From Salvia splendens (Eukaryota; Streptophyta; Magnoliopsida; Lamiales; Lamiaceae), in assembly GCF_004379255.2 (NCBI RefSeq), contig NC_056035.1, positions 28,597,208-28,661,207 on the forward strand: DNA of 64,000 bases, written 5' to 3'. Below are positions 1-10,515 of this stretch, in pieces. Both the position numbers and the translations under genes were made by a program. The notes beneath the pieces were generated by a model. It saw only the letters and a list, made by a program, of their open reading frames with translations, did not search any database and had not been told where the DNA came from. Numbering within the stretch: position 1 is the first letter of the stretch; every line of letters begins with the position of its first letter.

Positions 1-325
1 CACTAATAATAAAATACACAAATTAAACACACAATCCACATACTCCAAACTTCGTACATTGCAAAAATACAAATTACTCAAAATACATACATTGCATAAA
101 ATAGACACACTATACACATCCCTGGTCAAAATACAAACATTAATAATAAAATACACACATTAAACACGAAAAACACACATCACAAAAATACATACATTGC
201 ATAAATACATAGACTATACCAAATATAAATAAACACTATACACATCCCCGATCCAAACACATTATAAATAAATTACATACATTAAACACAAAATACACAT
301 TTCACACACAGACACACTCCATAGC
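1..325 (-). repeat. TG/AT-rich satellite, left edge
   Basis: Satellite read as ACACA-rich sequence on the plus strand, so in the minus orientation relative to the TGTGT-rich blocks. It carries the same boxes (CACATC followed by CCTGGTC or CCCGATC) as the 575-bp module elsewhere. It runs off the window to the left and resumes at 14248 after the insertion of element A. The last five bases, ATAGC at 321-325, are the target-site duplication of that insertion. Confidence 0.9.
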
Positions 326-2921
326 TGTCACGCCCGCATTTTCTAAGGATAGAAAACACGGTTGATCGCGACTAGGGGAGGATTAAAGAAGCGGGGAAGA
401 AAGGGGAAAACAACACAACTCGACCATAGCTCGAAACAACTGGGAATAGCTCGAATAAAATCAGAGTATCTCAACAATCAACAACTCCAAACGAAAATAT
501 CTCAACGATACACGAACTCAAAAGAAGAACAACTACTTAGCGGAAGCATTTGAGAGAATGAATATGCCACGTGTGAAGACATGACACATTCTAAACACTT
601 AAATTTCTTCAACAGTCTTGCTCAACACCCACCGCACCCGTCACGCTCAACCTGCACATTTTTAAAAAAGAAATACAGGGCTGAGTACTTGATGCACTCA
701 GTGGACTGATGCCGAAAACATTTTATAAAAAGTATTTATCATGCCACCATTGAGTGACCTCAGGTTTAACTTTGAAAATGCCCGAGACACTAAAATCATT
801 TCCAATGTAAAATTCGACTGATCAGTCATTTTCCCATAGATGTCTACCATATCTGATCCATTGATGACAAAGAATGTGGCCACATTCCAAGTCACTAGAC
901 CGGCCGACCCAAAAGACGGCTCACGATCTCCATAGGTGTACACTAGCCTGAATAGGGACTCACTCCCTAGACAGACCCGAATTCGATTATCCATTGATGG
1001 CAAAAGCCACATCAGATAGGTTCCATAGAATAAAACAAAACACGGCATGACAAATATTCATATCATTTTCACATAAAAATATACTTTGGGCATTGCCCTT
1101 ATTTAAAAAGAAAGCCCACCTCGTTCGCTTAAGTCCTTAATTCGAAATTATTTCCCTTCCCTTGATATCACGTCTCGCTTGCAAGGAATCACCTTTAGCA
1201 TTTAAATAGCACATAAATCAACACAATGAATCAAGTAAATAAATAAGATGCATGCACCCTAATTAAAAATTATCTATCTCGTTTCTCGGTTTTCGATTAT
1301 TCGGTGGCCGCCCAAAGTTCCTCCGTTGGCTCCTCGTATTTCCACCACGATGTCGGAATAAATTCCCAAAAATTGTACAAGCGCATAACTAAATTATCAC
1401 AACTATTTCCCTTCGCAATTATATTTATTTCGTACTTTGAATTATTCTGAGACTTAAATAAATAATTCCCCATAATTAAATTATCGGCCCAAGGATTTAA
1501 TTAATTTGATCCAAGTTAATTATTATCTAAGCCCTCATTATTTCTCCCATTTATTTAGTAGGGCCTAAAAGGATTAGTCCAAAGATTGAATTAAAAGCTC
1601 ATGTCTTAATTATTTTCTCCACCTTATACCTTCAATTACAAACTAAAGCCCAAAGATTTAAATGGATCTCATAGATTTAATACATCCTCCCATTTAATTT
1701 ATGAGGCCCAAATCTAAAACAAAAGCCCAATTTTATTAAATCAAGGCCCAAAGCAAAATGGCCCAAAATAAAAAAAAAGAAACATCTCCCCCCATCAACC
1801 CGTCGGCCACTCTCTTCTCTCTCCCTCTCCACTGCCTATCTACCTCTCTCCCCTAACTCTCTCTATTTCTCTCTCCCGTCGAAGAAAACAGAGCTCTCAA
1901 CCTCCAAAATTTTCCGCCGTTCCTCCAACTCATCTCACGTCGCCGGCCGGAAGAGCTGCTGCTGTCGCGCCGCTGCTCCGTCGCACGCCGTCACTGCCGG
2001 CGTCCAATTCAGCCGCGCCCGCTGCTGCCGTCGGTCAATTCAGCCGCGCCCGCTGCTGCCGTCGGCCAATTCAGCCATCGTCCATCACCGAACCAACCCC
2101 GAACAACTCCGAACAGCCCCGAAACGACCCGAATCAACTGAGGAGCTTGGTTTTTATTCAAGGTATGTTTCTTCCGTTCTTAGTTTGATTTTGATTCTTA
2201 AAAGATTCGATTGGTTTTGATTGTGTGATTTGATCGGATAATGATGTGTATGGAGCAGAATGTGATAATTCATGTTTAGAATTGGGTAGGAGATTACCTC
2301 TGTGAATTGAGGAATCAACACAGCAAGGATCTGAAAAGTTTGGTTCTTGAAGCTGGAGAATTTGATTACTGCCAAAAGCAACACTTTGATGTTAGACTCT
2401 GGAGCAGGAGAAAGTTTAGATATGAATCGATAGGACTTAGCTTACCTTGAGTAGAAATTTTGCAGACTTCCTCTGTTTGCTGCAGGGAGAGGAACGAAAA
2501 TAAGCAGCAATATTATAGAGGAGTAGGAATTTAGAGGAGGAAGATTTGGTTGAGAAGTTGGAGAGATTTGTGGAGTGGGGAGAGAGATTCCTGGGAGAGA
2601 GGAGCGGTTTCAACGTGGGGGAGAGGAGGATTCGAATTTTCTTTTTCTTTTCTTTTTTTTTCTTTATTTTGAATAAATTTGAATTTATTTGTGATTTAAT
2701 TGCAGATCACGGAGGAAGGAAATCTTATCACGGAGGAAGAAGATCTCTACTGAATCTTTATTTAAAATTTCGGCTTCTTAAAAAAAATAAATTCCATAGG
2801 CTCTCAAAATAAAAATAATTCCATAAACTCTCCAAAATAAAACGGAACGATAGTTGGCTAAAAAAAATTCGACAGTAATCCAAAAGCAACTTAAAGGAAT
2901 AGGGAAAAGTCGGGCGTTACA
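326..2921 (-). repeat. 3' LTR of element A
   Basis: 2596-bp LTR on the minus strand, beginning TGTAACGCCCGAC at 2921 and ending GGGCGTGACA at 326. Its internal neighbour at 2922-2935 reads, on the minus strand, as a purine-rich stretch (AAGATGGGTAGA) suitable as a polypurine tract. The plus strand near 1795-1885 is a CT-rich microsatellite-like tract, and 1920-2080 is locally GC-rich. Part of this LTR is shared with the solo LTR at 31678-33527. Confidence 0.9.
698..1048 (-). CDS. Conserved open reading frame inside LTR A (unknown)
   Basis: A 116-codon frame starting MPCFVLFYG. The same frame is present in the 5' LTR (4947-5275, cut by element B) and in the related solo LTR (32800-33144). The solo copy has many nucleotide changes, but indels there net to a multiple of three and the frame stays open. 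I recognise no domain. The N-terminus is hydrophobic (about 15 residues), and a region with SLFRLVYT and GSAGLVTWNVATFF is well conserved. No known Ty3/gypsy protein is encoded in an LTR at this place, so it may simply be a conserved leader or regulatory region that happens to be open. Confidence 0.3.
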   Translation of the reverse strand: MPCFVLFYGTYLMWLLPSMDNRIRVCLGSESLFRLVYTYGDREPSFGSAGLVTWNVATFFVINGSDMVDIYGKMTDQSNFTLEMILVSRAFSKLNLRSLNGGMINTFYKMFSASVH

Positions 2922-3040
2922 ATCTACCCATCTTAACAAAAATTTCATCCCGAAATTTGCAAAAATATAACTAAACGTTTCCTAGTACTCTCCATCTTAT
3001 CTTCAAATTCTCAAGCGTATTCCTCGCAACCACAATGTTA
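2922..3040 (-). pseudogene. Remnant of the extreme 3' end of pol in element A
   Basis: Between the gag stop codon and the 3' LTR only 119 bp remain. On the minus strand they include a short acidic/basic stretch (EFEDKMES, then a basic run) that resembles the usual final residues of a chromovirus integrase, followed by the typical short spacer with TTTGTTAAGATGGG before the LTR. This places the deletion between the end of gag and the last roughly 20 codons of pol. The match is short, so the identification is an inference. Confidence 0.45.
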
Positions 3041-4084
3041 CTATTGGTTTGGGGGTGGAGCTGGGTCTCCTCTTGGGTCGGCTTGAATTGCTTGAAGTTG
3101 TGGGCGTGGTCCTTGGTCGTTTTGCCTTACACCTACTCCAACATTCTTACTTGGGCAATCTCTAGAGAAATGACCATTTCCACCACAGTTGTAGCATCCA
3201 TCAAACTTGAGTCTACACTCTCCACGGTGGTTCCTAAAGCATATAGTGCATGGAGGAATCCTAGGTCGGAAATTACCCCTCTGATTGGGAGCAGTCTGGA
3301 TATGTTGTTGCCTCTTATTTTCATATGGACCCTGATCCCCATCCCATTTCCTCTTGTCTCGAGAGTTATGTTGTTGCTGTGGTGTTGGTGGTGTAGGATT
3401 CGCTACCGTCTCATCCTTAGGCAGTGCCTCTTCCACATCTAAAGCGCAACTCAAAATCTCGGAGTATGTAACTCCTCTACGGCTGGCCACGGCTACCCTT
3501 ATTTCGTGTCTAAGACCAGAACGAAATTTTTCGGCCATTTTCTCATCTGTGTCTACCAACTCAGGTGCATATCGGGTCATTTCACAAAGAGCACGGTCGT
3601 ACTCCGTCACCGTCATGCTTCCTTGTTTTAGGGTGTGGAACTCAACTATCTTTGCCCGTCTGTAGCTCATGGGAATGTACTTGTTGTACACCTCCTCCTT
3701 GAATTCATTCCATGTCAGGGCCTCACGGCGTGCGGGGTTCATTGTTCTTCGCTTAGTATCCCACCAAAAATCTGCAGGCCCAGTTAATTGAAAAGTCACA
3801 CAAGCGAGACGTTCCCTATCTGTGCACTCCATAAACTCGAATATACGCTCGAGGGCGCGTATCCAGGCCTCTGCCTTTGGTGGCTCTCCAAGTCCATCAA
3901 ACTGTGGGGGGTTTTGCTTCAAAAATGTCTTGATGTATCCTTTTTCTTGAGGTGGAGGTGGAGGTGGTGGTGGTGGCGGGGGTTGATTTCCAACACTCTC
4001 CTCGGACCGTTCCTCCCCATTGCGCCCTACTCGTGGACCACGTCCACGTCCATCTCCACGTCCACGTCCACGTCTCGGTGGCAT
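3041..4084 (-). CDS. gag: Gag (capsid-nucleocapsid) of element A
   Basis: 347 codons, ATG at 4084 and TAG at 3041-3043. The N-terminus is Arg/Gly-rich (about residues 3-25), followed by a proline run at about 36-46. The central region (about 50-230) is a retrotransposon Gag domain: it has the typical AEAWIRALERIF, LTGPADFWWD and MTVTEYDRAL blocks. A single CCHC zinc knuckle (CYNCGGNGHFSRDC) lies near residue 297, and the tail is Pro/Gln-rich. It forms the virus-like particle and binds element RNA. There is no internal stop or frameshift, so this product could still be made although pol is gone. Such gag-only elements depend on relatives for reverse transcriptase and integrase. The open frame on the opposite strand is a shadow of this gene. 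Confidence 0.9.
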   Translation of the reverse strand: MPPRRGRGRGDGRGRGPRVGRNGEERSEESVGNQPPPPPPPPPPPQEKGYIKTFLKQNPPQFDGLGEPPKAEAWIRALERIFEFMECTDRERLACVTFQLTGPADFWWDTKRRTMNPARREALTWNEFKEEVYNKYIPMSYRRAKIVEFHTLKQGSMTVTEYDRALCEMTRYAPELVDTDEKMAEKFRSGLRHEIRVAVASRRGVTYSEILSCALDVEEALPKDETVANPTPPTPQQQHNSRDKRKWDGDQGPYENKRQQHIQTAPNQRGNFRPRIPPCTICFRNHRGECRLKFDGCYNCGGNGHFSRDCPSKNVGVGVRQNDQGPRPQLQAIQADPRGDPAPPPNQ

Positions 4085-4559
4085 TCTGTTTCATAGGCAC
4101 ACGAGTTAGTACGGTTGTTCATATTCCAACTTCACCACTTTCATATCTTTTCATACATCATAATACTGACTTCTCTTCTCATTCTTCGATTTTCCTTGCC
4201 TCGTATTTTTGATAAATTAGGGATTCGCCCCACACTTTCAGATTCTCGTTCATTTTTGTCACTCGGGAAAGTGATAGATTATCTCAACTTAAAACTACGG
4301 TTCGCGTGTATTCAATCTAGCCTACAACATAAGCACTCTATGTTCGCCACATACTTCATCATCTCTCATCTCATTTCCAGAAAACTTTCTTATAAAAATT
4401 TTTTATAAAATAAATTACCTCTTTCTTGATTGAGCGTGGCGAAGCGGGATGTTGAGCCTTCAATACATAATTATTATTATCACTATTATTTTAGTCTAGC
4501 GAAACAAGTCTAGACTAAGACTGAAAAAGACTCTCGGGTCCAGAGCGGAAAGAAAAATT

Positions 4560-4571
4560 GCTCTGATACCA
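4560..4571 (-). other. Primer-binding site of element A (initiator tRNA-Met)
   Basis: On the minus strand TGGTATCAGAGC, complementary to the 3' end of plant initiator tRNA-Met, three bases inside the 5' LTR end at 4575. It fixes the minus orientation of the element. Confidence 0.92.
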
Positions 4572-4574
4572 CTT

Positions 4575-5275
4575 TGTCACGCCCGCATTTTCTAAGGATA
4601 GAAAACACGGTTGATCGCGACTAGGGGAGGATTAAAGAAGCGGGGAAGAAAGGGGAAAACAACACAACTCGACCATAGCTCGAAACAACTGGGAATAGCT
4701 CGAATAAAATCAGAGTATCTCAACAATCAACAACTCCAAATGAAAATATCTCAACGATACACGTACTCAAAAGAAGAACAACTACTTAGCGGAAGCATTT
4801 GAGAGAATGAATATGCCACGTGTGAAGACATGACACATTCTAAACACTTAAATTTCTTCAACAGTCTTGCTCAACACCCACCGCACCCGTCACGCTCAAC
4901 CTGCACATTTTTAAAAAAGAAATGCAGGGCTGAGTACTTGATGCACTCAGTGGACTGATGCCGAAAACATTTTATAAAAAGTATTTATCATGCCACCATT
5001 GAGTGACCTCAGGTTTAACTTTGAAAATGCCCGAGACACTAAAATCATTTCCAATGTAAAATTCGACTGATCAGTCATTTTCCCATAGATGTCTACCATA
5101 TCTGATCCATTGATGACAAAGAATGTGGCCACATTCCAAGTCACTAGACCGGCCGACCCAAAAGACGGCTCACGATCTCCATAGGTGTACACTAGCCTGA
5201 ATAGGGACTCACTCCCTAGACAGACCCGAATTCGATTATCCATTGATGGCAAAAGCCACATCAGATAGGTTCCAT
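4575..5275 (-). repeat. 5' LTR of element A, part 1 (internal-side part)
   Basis: Matches 326-1026 of the 3' LTR almost base for base, with a few substitutions. It is cut at 5275 by element B, whose target TCCAT is 5271-5275. The LTR resumes at 12347 after the second TCCAT. Confidence 0.92.
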
Positions 5276-5981
5276 TGATGGTTGGGCGAATTTTTGATAG
5301 TAGTAAATGCAGGTAATGAATATAGATCACGACACAAGGAATTACGTGGTTCGATTTACTGAGGTAAATCTACGTCCACGGGAAGAAAGGAGGGCAAGAT
5401 TGTATTGCTTGATCTGGTTTACCAGCTTACAAATACAGACTTGCTATATGATATTTGATGTCTAGAGAGCTCCCCCTCCTATCTGATCTAAGTTCTATTT
5501 ATACATTGAACTAAGATCGTGGCTTGCATCACCACTAGCTAGGTCGTGGCTTACATCATCACTAATTAGGTCGTGGCTTACATCATCACTAATTAGATCG
5601 TGGATGTCGTGGAGGTCATGAGATCTTGCATGGGTCCACCACTAAATAGATCGTGTAGTGGAGGTCGTGGAGGTTCTGCATGAGTCCACTATCTCCCAGT
5701 TCGGTCGAATACTGAGACCGAACTGCTGAACTATTGCCGAGCAGCTTTTGCCGATCTGAGAGTAGAGCTTGATTGGTCGGCTTTTACCGAGCTGTAGGCT
5801 GGGGCCGAACTCTTTGGTAATGCCGAACTGATTGGTCGGCTTTTACCGAGCTGTAGGCTAGGGCCGAACTGATACTCTTCCTTGGTCGAACTCTTTGGTA
5901 ATGCCGAACTGATACTCTTCCTTGGTCTTTGGGCTGATGGGCCGTCACTGCTATTGGGCTTGTTTAGTACGTACCCCATCA
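5276..5981 (-). repeat. 3' LTR of element B
   Basis: 706-bp LTR. It has an internal near-duplication around 5770-5930 (repeated TTGGTCGGCTTTTACCGAG and CCGAACTCTTTGGTAATG blocks), with one more partial unit than the other LTR. Direct repeats of GTCGTGGCTTACATCATCAC lie at about 5550-5600. Confidence 0.92.
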
Positions 5982-5984
5982 CTA

Positions 5985-5992
5985 CCCCCCCC
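5985..5992 (-). other. Polypurine tract of element B
   Basis: Eight consecutive G on the minus strand followed by TAG directly before the LTR. This is the expected priming site for plus-strand DNA synthesis and agrees with the minus orientation of the element. Confidence 0.75.
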
Positions 5993-6319
5993 GAAAAGCG
6001 AAGTGAATCACTTCGGCGAAGCGAGTCACTTCGGCATTCTGGATAAAGGTACGGGGGAGGCTGACGTTAGGGGACGTGCCTTGCGCGTGACTGCATTAAA
6101 TGCGACAGTAAAATCCGGCCGTTGAATCCTGAAAAGGTGGGATTCGAAACGGTGCGATGATTTTGAAATCTTCTCCGAATCTGATAAATACGTCCTTTCT
6201 TCATCAGTTGAACACTTTTGCTATTGCTTCTTCTGCATTCTCTCTCTTTTGCGAAAAAATTTCCTTCCGCCTTCAAGAATTTCTTCAGAATTTTTTCAGA
6301 CTTTCAAAGAGTAAGAACT

Positions 6320-8182
6320 ATGTCTTCTTCTTCTTCTTCTGAGTCAGGTAGCGGTAGGAAAGGGGATAAGGGGTCTTCTAGCCGGAAAGAATCCGGGGAG
6401 AAGACCGTAGAGTATTTTCACAGCATCTTGAGTAAGGATACTGTGATATCCTTACACGAAAAATATTTTTTTCCTGGGGGGAAGGTTGCGATTCCCGACG
6501 ACCTTCATAGGGCTGACTCGCCGCCGGAGGGTTACGCCACCGTTTATGAAGCCGGCTTGGAATGCGGGCTTCGTTTCCCTCTTCCCCCTGCCTTTGTAGA
6601 GTTGCTAGATTTTTTTCAACTCCCTTTAGGTCAGGTGACTCCGAACTCTTGGAGGCACTTATCGGCCTTTGCTGCCGAACTGCGTAGGCTAGATAAGGAT
6701 CTGTCTCTGAGGGCAATCCTTAATTTCTTCCAGTTTAAGAGAAAAGGATCTTGGTTTTACTTGATCCCTTTACAGCCTTTTAGGGCCTTCTGCAAAACCA
6801 AGTGGCCAAAGTGGCAGCATCGCTTCTTTTTTTATAATAGGACAGCGGCTCCGGGCTTTCCTTGGAGAGGGCCGAAGTCCGTGATTCCTCATCCTCGGTT
6901 AGAACCGTTGGACGAGCTCGAGGGCGAGCTCAATAAGATTCCTATGATTAGGAAGCAGTACCTGGAGTCTGAGCTCGTCAAGGGCGACTTCGTGTTCGAC
7001 TCCTCGTCTTCGGATGAAGAGACCGAGGGTGAGGAATTCTTTTTTGTGCATTACTGCCTTGACGACGAAAACTAACCTTGTTTTCTTGCTTTTTGGCAGT
7101 GAACTTGCTAAACAAGTTCGGTCGCAAATCCTCCGAATCTAAGGAACCGGAGAGGCCGAAAACCAGCAGCTCGGCGTCTGATGCCGAGAAGAATCCGAAG
7201 AGGCAAAAGACCTCTTCGGATCCTAAGAAGCCGGAGTCGACTTCGGCAAGGGGGAAGGGGAGGATTCAGAAACCCCCAAGAGCGCCAGAGAAAGACGTGG
7301 TCTTGGCGCCTTCTTCGGAACATATCTGTGAGCCCTTTTTATGGCCCACGGACTTCGCCGAGGTGAATTCTCTTCTTGATTTTCTGGCCTTGCTTTTTTC
7401 CTGTATTTTTTGTGGCCCCTCGGTTGACTTTTTCCTTTTTCCATTTTCAGAGGAACGATATGCTCTCCAAGCTCGTCGCCGTTGAACTCTCCAAAGCGTC
7501 CAACGATTATGCTGAGATGCAGAGGAAGTTGGCGGCTGCTCGTCACCAGGCCGAACAGGCTAAGGCAGACTTTGAGAAGGCCAGAGCTGCTAGGATCTCG
7601 GCCCAGGATGAAGCCCAGTTTGCCAAAAACCAGCTCGTCATCCAGCGAGAGCAGACGAAACGGAGGGACGCTGCCGCCGTGGTTGCCCAAGGGGAGGTTC
7701 TCCGTGCTTTCGCGGAGAAACTCTTTCTGAGCAATCAATTTTCGGCCTTTGTCGGTGATCTGCTAAAACTGATGACCGATAATGCCGAGCAGGGGCCCGA
7801 AGTCGTTCTGCCGCTGTACGGCCGAGAGATAGCAGCTCGTCTCCAGAGTCTGCCGCTCCTTGAGGAGCTTGCTTCGTCCTCGGTCCTGCTTTCTGCTGAC
7901 CGAGTTCGTAGTTGCCGAGCTGACCGGGACGAGAATATGGAGGCTATCTTTGCCTCCTTAGGGCCAGTTTCACCCGCTCCAATTTTCCAAGGAGAGGGTG
8001 AGACCGAGCAGCTTGATCAGCAGACCGGAGACAGGCAGGCCGAGCAAGAGGTGCTGCTGATCGGTGATGGGGGCACCGAGCAGGCTGGGGGGAGCAGGGA
8101 GGCCGAGGCTGAAGCTGAGGCAGACAAGGAGAAGGAAGCTGAACCTCACCGAGGAGCCGGAGACGAAGCTGGCGGAGTATGA
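6320..8182 (+). CDS. Antisense ORF of element B, three exons (Transposase_28-like)
   Basis: Runs opposite to gag and pol. ATG at 6320 is the first ATG of the frame. Two introns are inferred from splice signals and preserved phase: 7029-7099 (donor GAGG|GTGAG, acceptor TTTTTGGCAG) and 7363-7450 (donor GAG|GTGAAT, acceptor CCATTTTCAG). Spliced, exons 6320-7028, 7100-7362 and 7451-8182 give 567 residues. The protein starts with a Ser-rich stretch, then a domain of about 170 residues (with LPPAFVELLDFF, QVTPNSWRHL and a Trp/aromatic-rich KRKGSWFYL block) of the kind named 'putative gypsy type transposon' (Pfam Transposase_28). Next comes an acidic DSSSSDEETE patch, a basic Ser/Pro-rich part, an Ala/Gln/Lys coiled coil and a Glu-rich tail. 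Such antisense ORFs are known in some Tat-lineage elements; their function is not established. Without splicing the frame stops at 7073-7075, so the introns matter. Confidence 0.75.
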
Positions 8183-8405
8183 TTTCGTCTCCCTTCTCTT
8201 AGTTTAGTTTCTTCCTTCTTGTAAAATGGCCTTGAAGCCCGCCTTGTGTAAAATTTTTTTCTTATGAATGAAAAAATTCTTCTTTCTGCACTTGTGTCTT
8301 CGTATAGCTTTTCGTACTCTCTTTTACTCCTGTTGTGGTTTACTACCTGCTCAGCAAATTGAAATGCCGAACTGACATAGCTGCTTTGTATTCTTAACTC
8401 TTAAG

Positions 8406-9197
8406 GAGCTGGAGGTACTTCACTGGAAGCGGCTGTACTCTTCCGCTTTAGACGAAGCTGAGAAAAAAGCCATAGCTGACCAGATGAAGAATGACGAACT
8501 CTTGGCTTGTTTAGTGAAGCTGGAGGCCGACAATAAGGACTTAGAGTCCGAAAAGAAAGATCTGGAGGCCGAGCTGAACACTGCCGTCGCTGAGAGGACT
8601 GCGTATGAGGATTTCATCTGCAGGCGCGGGGGAATGACCATCTCTGAAGTTCAGGAACGAGTTGACGAACTGTGGGAGGAATATCACATACTCCGGAGGA
8701 ACAATGCACTGGAGAGCTCGGCTTGCCAACAAGTCGTGAAATCATTGCGGCGCTGGGCTTCTCGGTACGACATCATTCTTTCCCGGCGTCCCTCAATCGA
8801 GAGATTCCTTAGGCATTTCCCGCCAACAGATGGTCGCACTCCAGCTCAAACCCCTGATTCACTTGCTCAAAACCCTACTCCAAGTCAGCAACGAACTCAG
8901 GAACAGCCGGAAACGTCAAGACGAGAACGGACTCAGGAGCAACCGGAAACGTCAAGACAAGGACGAACTGAAGTTCGTAGAGGAGCTGTGATTATGAGTG
9001 AGCAAGATCAACAAATGCTTCGTGAAGAGACTCTTCGCCGCCGAGGTGCTAGAGCTTCCCGGGCTCAGGGAAGAGGCGGTAGGTCGATTAGAGCATCTCG
9101 TCGACCTGCTTATTCTTCAGCTGCCCGGAATGACCGAACTCGGCTTCACGAGGATTTTGTGAATAGATGGCTCAACTTTAGCAACCAGGGACAGTAG
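8406..9197 (+). CDS. Second antisense open frame of element B (coiled coil, basic tail)
   Basis: Open from 8406, with the first ATG at 8484 (237 codons). Residues from about 8484 onward form a heptad-like coiled coil (KLEADNKDLESEKKDLEAEL). A hydrophobic/basic middle follows, then a tail with two copies of an R-T-Q-E-Q-P-E-T-S-R type repeat near 8905-8960 and an Arg-rich C-terminus. The segment starts just after a possible acceptor (TTAAG at 8401-8405), so it could be a further exon of the gene at 6320. I found no phase-matching donor near 8176, however, so I list it separately. A second cistron or alternative 3' part of the antisense transcript is equally possible. Confidence 0.5.
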   Translation, partial: ELEVLHWKRLYSSALDEAEKKAIADQMKNDELLACLVKLEADNKDLESEKKDLEAELNTAVAERTAYEDFICRRGGMTISEVQERVDELWEEYHILRRNNALESSACQQVVKSLRRWASRYDIILSRRPSIERFLRHFPPTDGRTPAQTPDSLAQNPTPSQQRTQEQPETSRRERTQEQPETSRQGRTEVRRGAVIMSEQDQQMLREETLRRRGARASRAQGRGGRSIRASRRPAYSSAARNDRTRLHEDFVNRWLNFSNQGQ

Positions 9198-9331
9198 AAT
9201 AGTCCTTTGTAATAGCGTAACGCCTTCTCGTAGGGTAGCGGAGTTGTATGCCGAACAAGATTTAATAAATGAAATCTTCATTTCGCTTCTATCACTGCGT
9301 ATTTACAGCTCAGCGAAAAAATTTCATCGTG

Positions 9332-9528
9332 CTCGTCCTCGGTCTTAGGAAGTAAGCTTCTTTGACCGGACTCGTCTTTGGTCTTATGAAGTAAACTTCT
9401 TTGACCGGACTTGGTCCTCGGTCTTATGAAATAAACTTCTTTGACCGGACTCGTCTTTGGTCTTATGAAGTAAACTTCTTTGACCGGACTCGTCTTTGGT
9501 CTTATGAAGTAAATTTCTTTGACCGGAC
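9332..9528. repeat. 39-40 bp tandem repeat, five copies
   Basis: Units of CTCGTCTTTGGTCTTATGAAG followed by TAAACTTCTTTGACCGGA, five in a row with few mismatches. It lies between the antisense frame and the integrase remnant of element B. Tandem repeats in this 3' region are typical of Tat/Ogre-type elements. Confidence 0.85.
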
Positions 9529-9537
9529 TAAGCTTGT

Positions 9538-9698
9538 GTCCTAATTTGGCGAGTTTTATCGCTCGGATCGGACTTTCCCTTGTCCTAATTTGGGGATCGG
9601 ACTTTCCCTTGTCCTAATTCGGCGAGTTTTATCGCGTGGATCGGACTTTCCCTTGTCCTAGTTCGGCGAGTTTTATCGCGTGGATCGGACTTTCCCTT
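9538..9698. repeat. 44-bp tandem repeat, about four copies
   Basis: Units built from GTCCTAATTCGGCGAG, TTTTATCGCGTGGATCGG and ACTTTCCCTT; one unit is shortened to about 26 bp. It is unrelated in sequence to the adjoining 39-bp block. Confidence 0.8.
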
Positions 9699-9975
9699 TG
9701 TTGCAGTTCGTTTCAGACGAACTGCTTGTTTCTTAAGCTGAATTGTGGTCTTGTATCCTCCTTAGAAGCTTGGACTCACAATCGTTGGCTTATATATGTT
9801 CTAAAAAGGGGATCAGCCTTCGAAGAACAAGATACCTCAGTAACATTTGTAAGAGACGACACGCACATAGACAGACAAAACGCACATAGACAAACATAAA
9901 AAACAAGTAAAAAACAAAGAAAGCACATACCCCTAGGACTGAACTAGACACAAGACTGACTGACCGGACTGTCTC
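9699..9975. other. Non-coding spacer in element B
   Basis: No recognisable coding sequence. Contains a short near-repeat of ACGCACATAGACA(GA)CAAA at about 9860-9900. Confidence 0.5.
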
Positions 9976-10392
9976 TTACAAATGGAACTTCTTGAGGTTG
10001 GAAATGTACCATGTTCGGGGTGCTTGTTCTCCTGACATGTGAGTCAATTTGTAAGACCCTTTGCCGAGGACTTCTGACACCCGATATGGACCTTCCCATG
10101 TGGGTTCGAGTTTGCCCAGCTTTTCTGCTCGGCTTACTTCGTTGTTTCTCAAGACGAGATCTCCCACTTGAAATTGCAGCTTTTTCACCCTTTGGTTATG
10201 ATACTGGGCTACTTGCTCCTTGTACTTGGCTGCTTTTATGCAGGCCAATTCTCTTCTTTCTTCGGCCAGATCTAGTTTGGCTCTCAGTCCGTCATCATTT
10301 ATTTCTGAGGAGAAATTTAGAGTTCGAGGACCCGGAATCACGGCTTCAGTGCCGTACACCATCGAGTTCGGCTCCGTTGTGACTTCGGTCAT
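9976..10392 (-). pseudogene. C-terminal part of integrase, element B
   Basis: 138 codons on the minus strand. The piece begins in the MVYGTEAVIP block that follows the integrase core in plant Ty3/gypsy elements. It continues through the VKKLQFQVGDLVLR and KLGKLEPTWEGPYRV blocks of the integrase C-terminal (GPY/F) domain and ends LKKFHL. The catalytic D,D,E core, RNase H, RT and protease should lie between this and gag, but only about 123 bp separate the two. The copy is therefore deleted for most of pol. The sequence just upstream of residue 10 is not conserved, so the true start is lost. Confidence 0.85.
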
Positions 10393-10515
10393 TTCGCCTG
10401 CCTCTGACTCCGGCTGCTGTGATTGCTATGCTTGATGGTGCCGATCTGATTGCTCGGCACTTTTAAGCGCAATCTGCAAACACTCTTGCTCTTTTTTGAT
10501 CACCTCGGATGACCG

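Noticed and set aside
362..553. 63-codon plus-strand frame repeated in both LTRs of element A (also 4611-4802).
   Set aside because: Repeated only because the LTR is repeated; it begins with a non-ATG codon and resembles nothing. The solo LTR does not keep it convincingly.
3035..4096. Several open frames on the plus strand opposite gag of element A.
   Set aside because: Shadows of the GC-rich, proline/arginine-rich gag gene; hydrophobic or valine/tryptophan-rich translations typical of antisense reading.
4560..4571. tRNA-like matches (TGGTATCAGAGC) here and at 29785, 51569 and 59164.
   Set aside because: These are 12-13 base primer-binding sites; no cloverleaf surrounds them, so no tRNA gene is called. 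I saw no rRNA gene either.
10011..10435. Plus-strand open frames opposite the integrase remnant of element B.
   Set aside because: Antisense shadows of the conserved integrase C-terminal region.
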